Shown here piece by piece: positions 1-6,370 of a stretch of DNA of 6,480 bases. The position numbers and the translations under genes are program-made. The stretch covers positions 10,665 through 17,144 of the forward strand of contig DBAE01000034.1 of assembly GCA_002291495.1 (NCBI GenBank). The letters run 5' to 3'. The DNA is from Bacteriovoracaceae bacterium UBA1018 (GTDB lineage Bacteria > Bdellovibrionota > UBA1018). Below the pieces are notes generated by a model. It was given only the letters and a program-made list of their open reading frames with translations. It was not told the origin of the DNA and ran no database searches. The first letter of the stretch is position 1. Each line of letters begins with the position of its first letter.

Positions 1-1
1 G

Positions 2-376
2 CTCTTTCCAAAAAAATCGAGCGCTGCTGATGCTTTCTTGGCCTACCAAAAGAGTGAAGCGACGACTAACCCTCCAAATTATTTCTATGGAGTGGAAGGT
101 ACAGCAAGTTTGCTTTATGGAAAGTTGAGTCTCTTAGGTAAAGCCATTATCTATTACGATCTCCATCTATCAGCAGGATTGGGTCAGCTTAATACCTCAA
201 ATGGAACTTACCTCGCTCCGATTGTCGGAATTGGTCAGCAGATCTATTTGAGCCAAATGTTTCTTCTCAGATTTGATTATCGCATGCTTAACCACAGCGA
301 AAATCTTGCTGGTTTGACCAATAAACGTACTCTTTGGACGGACTCATTGTCGCTTGGACTAAGCTTATTGTTCTAA
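2..376 (+). CDS. Outer-membrane beta-barrel protein, C-terminal part (5' end outside window)
   Basis: The frame is open from the window edge (first complete codon at position 2) to a TAA at 374-376, about 124 residues, so this is the end of a longer gene. A TTG at 38 could be read as a start, but the frame runs on upstream without a stop and has no signal peptide, so I treat it as partial. The sequence alternates short amphipathic strands and turns: around YFYGVEGTASLLYGKLSLLG, YYDLHLSAGLG, PIVGIGQQIYLSQMFLLRFD and DSLSLGLSLLF. It ends in phenylalanine after alternating hydrophobic residues, the usual C-terminal signal recognised by the BAM assembly machinery. The glycine-rich strand followed by an LRFDYR-type strand matches the outer-membrane beta-barrel domain family seen in Bdellovibrio and myxobacteria. 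This suggests an integral outer-membrane protein; substrate or partner is unknown. A hairpin terminator follows 47 bases after the stop. Confidence 0.72.
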   Translation, partial: LFPKKSSAADAFLAYQKSEATTNPPNYFYGVEGTASLLYGKLSLLGKAIIYYDLHLSAGLGQLNTSNGTYLAPIVGIGQQIYLSQMFLLRFDYRMLNHSENLAGLTNKRTLWTDSLSLGLSLLF

Positions 377-423
377 ATTTGCAGTTCTAGGGCTCATCTA
401 GCGAGTCCGATCATAAATCGAAT

Positions 424-459
424 AAAAACCCTGGTTTTCTAGCGAAAATCAGGGTTTTT
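424..459. terminator. Bidirectional intrinsic terminator
   Basis: Arms 424-439 (AAAAACCCTGGTTTTC) and 444-459 (GAAAATCAGGGTTTTT) pair over 16 positions around a TAGC loop. The one imperfection (434/449) is a G-U wobble in the plus-strand RNA and an A-C mismatch in the minus-strand RNA. The plus strand ends in six T (455-460); the minus strand ends in TTTTT then ATT. It can therefore stop transcription of both the beta-barrel gene and the converging HNH gene. The stop codon of the HNH gene (449-451) lies within the 3' arm. Confidence 0.87.
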
Positions 460-1630
460 TATTGGCCCTTTCATACTTTTCTATCTTACCTCGTCCAAAA
501 GCCTGTTTGGCTCGTACCCAGTTGTGAGCTTTGCAGAGAAGCGTAAGGTTGTCAGGAGAGTTAGTTCCTCCTAGGGCGTGGGGGGTGAGGTGCTCGATCT
601 CTAGCCAGCGCGTTGTGCCGCAGCGGATGCCGGTCTTTGGATTTCTATACGTGCACCGTCCTCGAGCCTCTTTCCAAACCTGCGCTCGCGCGGAGGAGGA
701 GATGTAGCGACTGTTTACTTTCGACGTCGAAAGTACACGGGGTGTGGATAGTACGCGGGTCGTGCAATCTGTGCGGGACCTGTACCGTGCATGAGAAGCC
801 TCAGAGCTTCGCATATCCTCACCCGCGTTGGAGCGATCTTTAACAGCCGCATCCATTTCTCGTCCTTCCTCGGGACTTTCGAGTTCGCCGCGGACATTCG
901 ATTTACTTTGTGGCTCTTTCTTTTCGGGTGCCATCTTCATCAAGGGATCAAACTTCTTGAGTCCGAGTTCAGCCAAAAGATCGATGAGTTCTGCGTATGA
1001 ACTCGGTTCTTTAAAACGTCGGCCGACGAGATCTTGGAGGCGCTTGAGCTTCTGTAACGTTTCTTGTTTCAGGCATACTCTGAGCTCAGTCCATTCTTCA
1101 GTCATTTGCTTTTCGCGTTGTTTGGGTAGAGCTGAAACAGGGGAGCGATCGACGAGCTCTTTTTGTACCTCACGAGTGGACTTTCCTTCCATGGAGCGAA
1201 ATAGGGAGGCCTTGTCTTCCTTTGAAAATGTCTTTTTCTTGTGGACCGCCTCAGCACGAAGAAAGCTTTGCACCTGGCTCACGGTGCTGACGCTGAGCTT
1301 TCCGGTTTGCAATGCCTCTTCGAGTTCGGGGAGGTCACGCATCGCTCGCATCGCTGAGATACGATGATAGGCGGAACTTTCAGTAAATTCGAGCTCTTTA
1401 ACGACGTAATCAAAGAGACTTGCATAGCCGATATCTGCATAAATGCGCCGCCGTTCGATTTCTCGCAAGTGATGGAGAACCTCGATCCCGATGCGACGTT
1501 CATCAAGGGCAAGTCGTTTTGTATGTAGAAGAAGCTCTGTAGAGGATAGTTTTCTAATATTAATGGCGGTTTCTATCGGCGGGTTGGTCAAAATCTTTGG
1601 GGGTGACATATCGCTTTGAATGACTTGCAT
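449..1630 (-). CDS. HNH endonuclease-domain protein
   Basis: A 393-residue protein, predicted cytoplasmic as no signal peptide is visible. Residues ~25-125 are charged and helical (RKLSSTELL, RRIYADIGYASLFDYVVKEL, SSAYHRISAMRAMRDLPEL, GKLSVSTVSQVQSFL). I associate this region with the N-terminal part of HNH proteins that occur in many copies in Bdellovibrio and relatives. Residues ~130-230 remain charged helix; ~231-305 are a hydrophilic, poorly ordered linker. The nuclease domain is residues ~308-385: SRYISSSARAQVWKEARGRC, then C337, then EIEHLTPHALGG, then SPDNLTLLCKAHN. C326, C337, C366 and H369 fit a structural zinc site, H347 the general base, and N357/N361 with H369 the rest of the HNH fold. 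All key residues are present, so the domain looks intact. Biological role is unknown: no methyltransferase, phage or intron context is visible. The start is set by a GGAG five bases upstream of the ATG at 1630. Confidence 0.9.
   Translation of the reverse strand: MQVIQSDMSPPKILTNPPIETAINIRKLSSTELLLHTKRLALDERRIGIEVLHHLREIERRRIYADIGYASLFDYVVKELEFTESSAYHRISAMRAMRDLPELEEALQTGKLSVSTVSQVQSFLRAEAVHKKKTFSKEDKASLFRSMEGKSTREVQKELVDRSPVSALPKQREKQMTEEWTELRVCLKQETLQKLKRLQDLVGRRFKEPSSYAELIDLLAELGLKKFDPLMKMAPEKKEPQSKSNVRGELESPEEGREMDAAVKDRSNAGEDMRSSEASHARYRSRTDCTTRVLSTPRVLSTSKVNSRYISSSARAQVWKEARGRCTYRNPKTGIRCGTTRWLEIEHLTPHALGGTNSPDNLTLLCKAHNWVRAKQAFGRGKIEKYERANKKP
716..735. repeat. 20-bp perfect palindrome inside the HNH gene
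   Basis: TACTTTCGACGTCGAAAGTA reads identically on both strands, with its centre between 725 and 726 and no spacer. The next outward pair (715/736) does not match. It falls in the linker region of the HNH protein and encodes the end of VLSTSKV (residues 299-305). It has no loop and no T-run, so it is not a terminator; a protein-binding or cleavage site is possible but unproven. Confidence 0.6.
722..757 (-). repeat. Two-unit 18-base (6-residue) tandem repeat in the HNH linker
   Basis: On the minus strand residues 292-303 read RVLSTP then RVLSTS. The two 18-base units differ mainly at third codon positions (CGC GTA CTA TCC ACA against CGT GTA CTT TCG ACG), so the peptide repeat is better conserved than the DNA. 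This is either an old duplication or selection for a short linker motif. The second unit overlaps the 20-bp palindrome. Confidence 0.55.
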
Positions 1631-1635
1631 AGAGT

Positions 1636-1639
1636 CTCC
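1636..1639 (-). promoter_or_regulatory. Ribosome binding site of the HNH gene
   Basis: The minus strand reads CCGGAGACTCT before the ATG at 1630. GGAG sits five bases upstream of it, whereas the in-frame ATG for Met8 has no comparable purine-rich site, so the first ATG is the better start. Confidence 0.7.
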
Positions 1640-1800
1640 GGTAAGAATGATTAATTTGATTTTCTATTGTTTTCTTTGAGTCCGGAATTCGGATGTATCC
1701 TGGAGATCATCCTCTGCGCTTGTCGTGCATGAGCATTTAACAAAATTAAATCTACTTTTCTAGGCTCTTTTGCGCAAATTCTTCAATCGTCGTCAAAAGT

Positions 1801-1899
1801 ATGACAGAATTTCAGTTCGTTCCAGTACTAAACTCGGCACTCTTATCAGCTTCTCGATCCTGCGCTTTAGATCGATCGTCGATAGTCCGAAAAGATTGA
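1801..1899 (+). other. Possible 32-codon leader ORF
   Basis: ATG at 1801 opens a 32-codon frame (MTEFQFVPVLNSALL and onward, ending SSIVRKD) that stops with TGA at 1897-1899, one base before the ATG of the next gene at 1901. The downstream gene has only a weak ribosome binding site (AAAAGATTGAG), so translational coupling would make sense. Against it, the small ORF itself has no Shine-Dalgarno sequence and its peptide resembles nothing I know. Confidence 0.2.
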
Positions 1900-1900
1900 G

Positions 1901-4900
1901 ATGGCGAAACTCTCGATTCTTCTCATCATAATCACGCTTTTCGCTTCAGCGAGTGGAGCTCGTGCTCAAACTGCCGGATGGGAAATACGAGCGCTTCTTA
2001 AGCAAGGAACGAGTATTTGGGAGCATCCTTCGAAAGTAAGAAACCTTTCCGAGAGGATTCAGGCTTTTTTACAGAATCCAAAAAATGAATCTTTGATTTT
2101 AAATAATCCGAAATCTCGTACGCTTAAATCGGAGGCGAAGGAGCTGATAAATCTCCAACATCAGCTTACGTCATATCTGGCACTGGAACGAAATCTGAAA
2201 AATCCAGAATGCTCTGGACTTGATCATCGCGAAGCTAAGGAAGAGCTTAAGTCAATCTCGCTAAGCGCTCGAACGAATGTGAACGACGATACTTGTGCTC
2301 CCGAGGAAGATCTAGCTTTGATCCTAAAGGCAGGCACTTCAGTAGATCATCTCATCAACGACGCTGCAAAAATGCAGATTGTAAATCGATTTGAGGGGTA
2401 CCCGTGGGATCAACTGATTTATCGATTGGTTCATAACAGCGCAAAAAGTGGGTATAAAAGTCGCCTTTGGTTTGAATTTCTCAAAGATAAGAAACGATTG
2501 TCGAACCAAGTTTTAACGGACTATTGTAAGGCCGACAGAAGCTTTTGTTTAAATGCACAAGATATTACAACATCGGGGCTAGAGCAAACAACCTATCTTA
2601 AAATCAAGTACCGAGACATTTCTCCAAAAGAAGAAACGATGAAGGAGAGTAATCGGTATTTGGAACGCCTGAATCAGGTCGTCAATCTGATGAAGGATAA
2701 TGCTAAGAAGGGAATTGAAAAGTCTCGCGCGGCATATCTTAAGAAACTTTCTCAAAGTCCAATGAATAGGAAGGAAGCTGGAATAATTCCTGGGGAGTTT
2801 GTTGCTGAGTTTTTTGATCCTGCTCAGGCAGCGGCTGACTACGAAGAATATTCAAAGATCTATCAGGAGTTTCAGAAATCTGCGGGCGCATCCCTTTACC
2901 TTGGATCGGAATTGCAGAGCAAATTAAGACCAAAACTCTTCGATCCCACACATTTTATTGTCCAACATCAATATGTCAGTATCAGCGAGATCGATCAAGC
3001 GGCACAAAAAGCAATACTTGCGACACATGAAAATGCGATGACGACGCTAGGAATACTGAACTCTAAAGATCCCTCTTATCAGAAGGCACTCCAATTAATA
3101 GAATCCAACCGAGGACTACTTTCAACAGTTCTCATGGAAGATCCTTCGCTCGCTCCGATGGTGTGCTCGGCTTTGGGCGAACTAGCTGCGAGGGAAAAGA
3201 GGACTCAAAATAAGCGAGACTTGCTGATTTATGGCGGTAGTGCAGTTTCGGCCGCGCTTGTTCTTACAGGTGTTGGATGGCCAATGCTGACTGTCCTTGG
3301 ACTCAGTTACGGGGGAGCAGAAATCTATTATAGCAAAAAGGACCTCGATCGAGCTCAGCATAGCTTCCAAGCGGCAATTGCAAACAGAGACGCATCTCAA
3401 GCCAGAAAGTCTCAGGTCAAAATAGAGCAAGCGAAGTTGAATCGAAATGTAGCAATTGCGACGACGACAGGTGCTGCACTTTTAGATGGAGTGCGAGCCG
3501 CATCGGCTTTGAAAAACATACCAAAATTTAAGCTTCTTACCGAAGGGACAGGTCAATCGGCTCAAAAATTAATTCCAGCACCATCGAACGCGAGGGTTGC
3601 AACAGCGGAAGTCGAAGGGCATGTTTTTAATGTCGACGTCATTACACCCAATGTAAACGGCACAGAGTTAGAAAAGATGGCATATGAGTATCAAAAAGAA
3701 ACTGGAGGTCGGTTAATTGCAAGTGACGGCCTTTTCAAAGATCTTGATGAAACCATTTTGTCTTTCGATCATCCGAAAATAAAGATTCTCGATCCTAAAT
3801 CTAGGACTATCGTGCATGAAGGGCCAGTGCGTGGAATCCCTAAGACGAACCCGGTTTTGCCGAAGGCTGAGTCTCCTTTGTTTGAAATTCCACAATTGGG
3901 ACCTGTTTTCGTAAAAGAAACGTTCAAAAACGGAAAGACATTTACTCATATCAAACTGTCGAAAACTGAGCTCGAAAACGCAAAGAATATAAAACCAAAG
4001 CCTTATATACATCCGGCAGATCAAGCAGCAGCAGATGGCGGGCTAGTTTTTCAAACCAGTGGCATAAATTCAAACGAGACCTTAAAAAAAATTCATACTA
4101 TTGGAGGAGTACCGCTCGACAACCTTACGCGTCGCGCACGACCGAGTGAGGGGGGATGGGGCTTTCCATCGGATGAAGAAGACTATCATTTATTTGCGGA
4201 ACTGGTCAAAAATGAGGACCGAAATAAGACGAAGAACCTTTTTTCGTCTACGAATTTAGAGATCGGCATCCGTCGATCTTACGCAGGTTGGCTTTCGCCG
4301 CGTGAAACCATGCGTGATCGCCTGATCACAGACAATACACTAGTGACTTCATCTTATGGGTTAACCCATCAAATGGTGGCGGATCCGCTCCTAGACATCA
4401 TCGAAAAGGCAGAGTCATTTGATTCGATGGAGGCGACGTTCCAGTTTGTCTATAACGGGCGCAAATATCTGGTCGAAGCTGAACGTCTGTGGGAAGGATC
4501 GGGCACCTTCGGTACGAAAAGTACTATGAAGTCTGGGTGGAAGGGGATGAAAGGAATGCCTTTTGTCACCCAGGGGAGCTTATTCAACGATGAATTGTTC
4601 TCGAACTGGCAGTATAAAATTATCGATATCGAGAGTGGAAAACTCCTCAAGGGCGATGCTTTAACGCCCCACTTAATCCATCGGTATGGATTCTATCAAG
4701 GTGGGCCGTATCGAATGGATCCAAAAGAGATCATCCAGTTTTTCCGCCTTACCGATGCTCCGATCAAAGAGACCAAATTGCTGAAATCGGGTCAGAAGCT
4801 ACTACCAGCGCCTAAAAAACAACTTCCACCATCGACGCAAAAGGCGCTGCCTCCACATCAAGATGCAACAAGCAATCTTCCAGTATTGCGACGATCTCAG

Positions 4901-4927
4901 ACCGAGGCATTACCAACTCGAAATTAA
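1901..4927 (+). CDS. Large exported protein of unknown function (1008 residues)
   Basis: I do not recognise a named family. Residues 1-23 form a clear signal peptide (hydrophobic core LSILLIIITLFASASG, probable cleavage ARA|Q). An in-frame TAG at 1883 rules out a longer protein, and the ATG at 1901 begins right at the signal peptide. Residues ~24-440 are mostly charged helix with five cysteines (104, 132, 209, 216, 422), including a CX6C pair. Residues 441-470 are a glycine-rich hydrophobic stretch (LLIYGGSAVSAALVLTGVGW and onward), long enough for one membrane helix or a tight hairpin. Residues ~478-540 are alanine/lysine/glutamine-rich helix. A QKLIPAP motif at 555-561 opens a cysteine-free C-terminal half with a compact module at ~704-950 containing HPADQAAADGG, YGLTHQ (819-824) and RYGFYQGGPYRMDP (928-941). 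QKLLPAP recurs at 965-971, beginning a proline-rich tail. The layout (export signal, helical body, hydrophobic segment, distinct C-terminal module) recalls secreted effector or toxin designs, but that is inference. It is monocistronic: a divergent gene lies upstream and a convergent one downstream. Confidence 0.85.
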   Translation: MAKLSILLIIITLFASASGARAQTAGWEIRALLKQGTSIWEHPSKVRNLSERIQAFLQNPKNESLILNNPKSRTLKSEAKELINLQHQLTSYLALERNLKNPECSGLDHREAKEELKSISLSARTNVNDDTCAPEEDLALILKAGTSVDHLINDAAKMQIVNRFEGYPWDQLIYRLVHNSAKSGYKSRLWFEFLKDKKRLSNQVLTDYCKADRSFCLNAQDITTSGLEQTTYLKIKYRDISPKEETMKESNRYLERLNQVVNLMKDNAKKGIEKSRAAYLKKLSQSPMNRKEAGIIPGEFVAEFFDPAQAAADYEEYSKIYQEFQKSAGASLYLGSELQSKLRPKLFDPTHFIVQHQYVSISEIDQAAQKAILATHENAMTTLGILNSKDPSYQKALQLIESNRGLLSTVLMEDPSLAPMVCSALGELAAREKRTQNKRDLLIYGGSAVSAALVLTGVGWPMLTVLGLSYGGAEIYYSKKDLDRAQHSFQAAIANRDASQARKSQVKIEQAKLNRNVAIATTTGAALLDGVRAASALKNIPKFKLLTEGTGQSAQKLIPAPSNARVATAEVEGHVFNVDVITPNVNGTELEKMAYEYQKETGGRLIASDGLFKDLDETILSFDHPKIKILDPKSRTIVHEGPVRGIPKTNPVLPKAESPLFEIPQLGPVFVKETFKNGKTFTHIKLSKTELENAKNIKPKPYIHPADQAAADGGLVFQTSGINSNETLKKIHTIGGVPLDNLTRRARPSEGGWGFPSDEEDYHLFAELVKNEDRNKTKNLFSSTNLEIGIRRSYAGWLSPRETMRDRLITDNTLVTSSYGLTHQMVADPLLDIIEKAESFDSMEATFQFVYNGRKYLVEAERLWEGSGTFGTKSTMKSGWKGMKGMPFVTQGSLFNDELFSNWQYKIIDIESGKLLKGDALTPHLIHRYGFYQGGPYRMDPKEIIQFFRLTDAPIKETKLLKSGQKLLPAPKKQLPPSTQKALPPHQDATSNLPVLRRSQTEALPTRN

Positions 4928-4981
4928 GCTGGATAACTAGAAGGCATAAGGTGGTTTAGATTTTCGACGCCGCAAACACTC

Positions 4982-5023
4982 GGCTCGGGCCACAAAGTTT
5001 CTACGAACCTTGAAGCCCGAGTC
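4982..5023. terminator. Hairpin in the convergent gap, possible terminator
   Basis: GGCTCGGGC (4982-4990) pairs with GCCCGAGTC (5015-5023), including one G-U. Further inner pairing (CAA with TTG, and GTTT with GAAC including one G-U) closes on a small CTAC loop. The structure lies between the stops of two converging genes, where termination is expected. Neither strand has a proper T-run after the stem, so it does not meet the normal intrinsic-terminator pattern; it may block a polymerase or protect RNA ends instead. Confidence 0.4.
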
Positions 5024-5042
5024 TCGCACTTATAATTAAATA

Positions 5043-6137
5043 TTAATGGCCTTCAGCTGACTCTGCGGCGACTGCGTCTTTTGATTGAGAGCTTTCGGCT
5101 GACTTTTCAGTGCTTTCAGGCTTTTGACCGGCATGAACGGATTGAGAGTCTGAGCTCGAGCCGAGCGCTCGATTCAGTTCTTTCGTTGCTTCATGATAGC
5201 TCTTCATTGCCATTTGATTGTTGTCGATCTCAGCTTTTAGAGCAGCGGTAATGGTAGCTTCGTATTCAGCTTCTTGTTCGAGCATTTGATTGGCTTCTTT
5301 TTCAAAGTCCACGAAGACTGAATTACTGCTTGTATAAGCATGCTCACAGCTTCGAATGTCGTTAGGGTCGCTGCCGACTTCCTTTTTTACAATCTTAGCG
5401 GCGCGAAAGAACGTGAGCTTAAATTCATACGCTAGATTCGTTAGTTGCTTTTTTCCTTCGAGATCATACGGATTTCTATCGGTTACCCGGGAAAAAATTT
5501 CTCGATCCACATTCGATTGGATCTGCTTTTTAGCTTCGGTTGCTTTCACGATCTCAATTACGCGCAATTTTCCAATGAGGTTGGCGGCTTCGCGTTGCGC
5601 CTTTTGAACACGAAGGAAGCTGTCCATGATCGCTTTAGATTGGATAACAAATTGGGTAGCACAAGTGGCAATCTTGAGTTTTGGGTCGAGATTGTTCTGG
5701 ACATACTCAATCGTGAATAGGGAGGTACCAAGTCTTTTCGCTAATGATTTGAGGTTAGCGCTGTTTTGGACTATTCCTTTTTTAAAGGCGATCACGTTTT
5801 TAGTCGTCTGTTTATGGCCCTGTAAGTAGACTTGAAAGTCTAATGGCGCACTCTTTGGAGTATAGGGCTCTGAAGCTTTTTTGTAGTGGTAGTTTGGCCC
5901 TGCAATCGAGCTAGGATACTCAAGTGCCGCTTTTTCGTCCTCTGTGATTAAAGTAAAGTATTTCGAACTTGCGGATGTTTCCCCATGTTTGAAGCTATTG
6001 GTTTGGGTGATGCCGATTTTTGTTTTGATCTCAGGTTCAGTGTTCGCTAGCGCCAAAGGCGATGATACGCCTAGAGATAAACTCATACCTAGGCAAGGAA
6101 CTAATAATCTAGATGATTTTTTATAAATACTTCTCAT
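5043..6137 (-). CDS. Exported helical protein of unknown function (364 residues)
   Basis: I do not recognise the family. The N-terminus has a basic segment (MRSIYKKSSR), a hydrophobic core (LLVPCLGMSLSLGV) and a probable type I cleavage site ALA|N after residue 31. Cys15 lies inside the hydrophobic core and is preceded by VP, not a lipobox, so it is unlikely to be a lipoprotein. The mature protein begins with a polar segment (32-100), then is mainly helix from ~110 to 326, with charged stretches at ~170-215 and ~278-325 that could form coiled coils. Two cysteines remain after cleavage (159 and 264), which could form one disulfide in the periplasm. Residues ~327-364 are a disordered tail rich in Ser, Glu, Ala and Lys. 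No transmembrane helix or catalytic motif is visible. A periplasmic structural or adaptor role is a guess. The start is supported by AGAGGA seven bases upstream. It converges with the 1008-residue protein gene 115 bases away. Confidence 0.85.
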   Translation of the reverse strand: MRSIYKKSSRLLVPCLGMSLSLGVSSPLALANTEPEIKTKIGITQTNSFKHGETSASSKYFTLITEDEKAALEYPSSIAGPNYHYKKASEPYTPKSAPLDFQVYLQGHKQTTKNVIAFKKGIVQNSANLKSLAKRLGTSLFTIEYVQNNLDPKLKIATCATQFVIQSKAIMDSFLRVQKAQREAANLIGKLRVIEIVKATEAKKQIQSNVDREIFSRVTDRNPYDLEGKKQLTNLAYEFKLTFFRAAKIVKKEVGSDPNDIRSCEHAYTSSNSVFVDFEKEANQMLEQEAEYEATITAALKAEIDNNQMAMKSYHEATKELNRALGSSSDSQSVHAGQKPESTEKSAESSQSKDAVAAESAEGH

Positions 6138-6144
6138 ACTCTTT

Positions 6145-6150
6145 TCCTCT
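6145..6150 (-). promoter_or_regulatory. Ribosome binding site of the 364-residue exported protein gene
   Basis: AGAGGA on the minus strand lies seven bases before the ATG at 6137, a good Shine-Dalgarno match and spacing. It supports this ATG, which also places the signal peptide at the N-terminus. Confidence 0.7.
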
Positions 6151-6215
6151 ATTTGTCTTTCTCAATTAGTCATGTGAGCCTTTGTGAAGATCTTTGAAGG
6201 ATTTGTTTAGTATCA

Positions 6216-6228
6216 GCACGAATTGTGC
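6216..6228. repeat. Short inverted repeat upstream of the 364-residue protein gene
   Basis: GCAC-GAATT-GTGC: four-base arms around five bases, or a near-perfect GCACAATTGTGC with one extra G. It lies about 80 bases upstream of the start codon at 6137, where an operator could sit. The arms are short enough to arise by chance. Confidence 0.25.
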
Positions 6229-6325
6229 CGCAGCTATCTATTCAAAACAGAAGAGTAGTTGGTTAAATAATTATTATGTAATTATGGCCTGTTAAAGAAA
6301 TTTGAAGACATAAAAGGTTATGCGC

Positions 6326-6370
6326 GGGTGCGATTGTGTCCCACCCGACACTGTCTACCTCAGTTGACAC
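6326..6370. repeat. Cluster of TGTC/GACAC words, possible insertion-sequence end
   Basis: GTGTC (6336-6340) pairs with GACAC (6347-6351) around CCACCC; TGTC (6352-6355) then faces GACAC (6366-6370). The two blocks share the plan TGTC..ACC..GACAC in tandem. GGGTG (6326-6330) also complements CACCC (6342-6346), giving an alternative pairing. Repeated short words of this sort near a TGT end occur at the termini of IS21-like elements, where they bind transposase. No transposase is visible in the window, so the assignment is speculative. Confidence 0.3.

Larger units (their letters stand above)
1631..1900. other. Divergent intergenic region between the HNH gene and the 1008-residue protein gene
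   Basis: 270 bases between two divergent start codons, so promoters for both genes are expected here. AT-rich stretches lie at 1645-1675 and 1738-1760. The best minus-strand promoter guess is TTGAAG, 18 bases, then TAGAAA (within about 1755-1790, reading leftward); each box matches the consensus at only four of six bases. On the plus strand no pair of boxes stands out. Short palindromes such as GATCGATC near 1870 are too short to mean much. Confidence 0.4.

Noticed and set aside
828..1367. 179-codon plus-strand open frame opposite the HNH gene
   Set aside because: Serine/arginine-rich composition typical of an antisense shadow, no ribosome binding site, and it lies wholly within the well-supported minus-strand HNH gene.
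449..1630. HNH gene as part of a restriction, homing-intron or phage module
   Set aside because: No methyltransferase, specificity subunit, intron boundary, terminase or portal gene is nearby; the long helical N-terminal region fits the stand-alone family.
1692..1739. 15-codon plus-strand ORF (MYPGDHPLRLSCMSI)
   Set aside because: No Shine-Dalgarno sequence, no attenuator hairpin after it and no codon bias towards a regulatory amino acid.
6093..6095. Cys15 of the 364-residue protein as a lipoprotein acylation site
   Set aside because: The residues before it are LVP, which do not fit a lipobox, and the hydrophobic core continues past it to a better type I site at residue 31.
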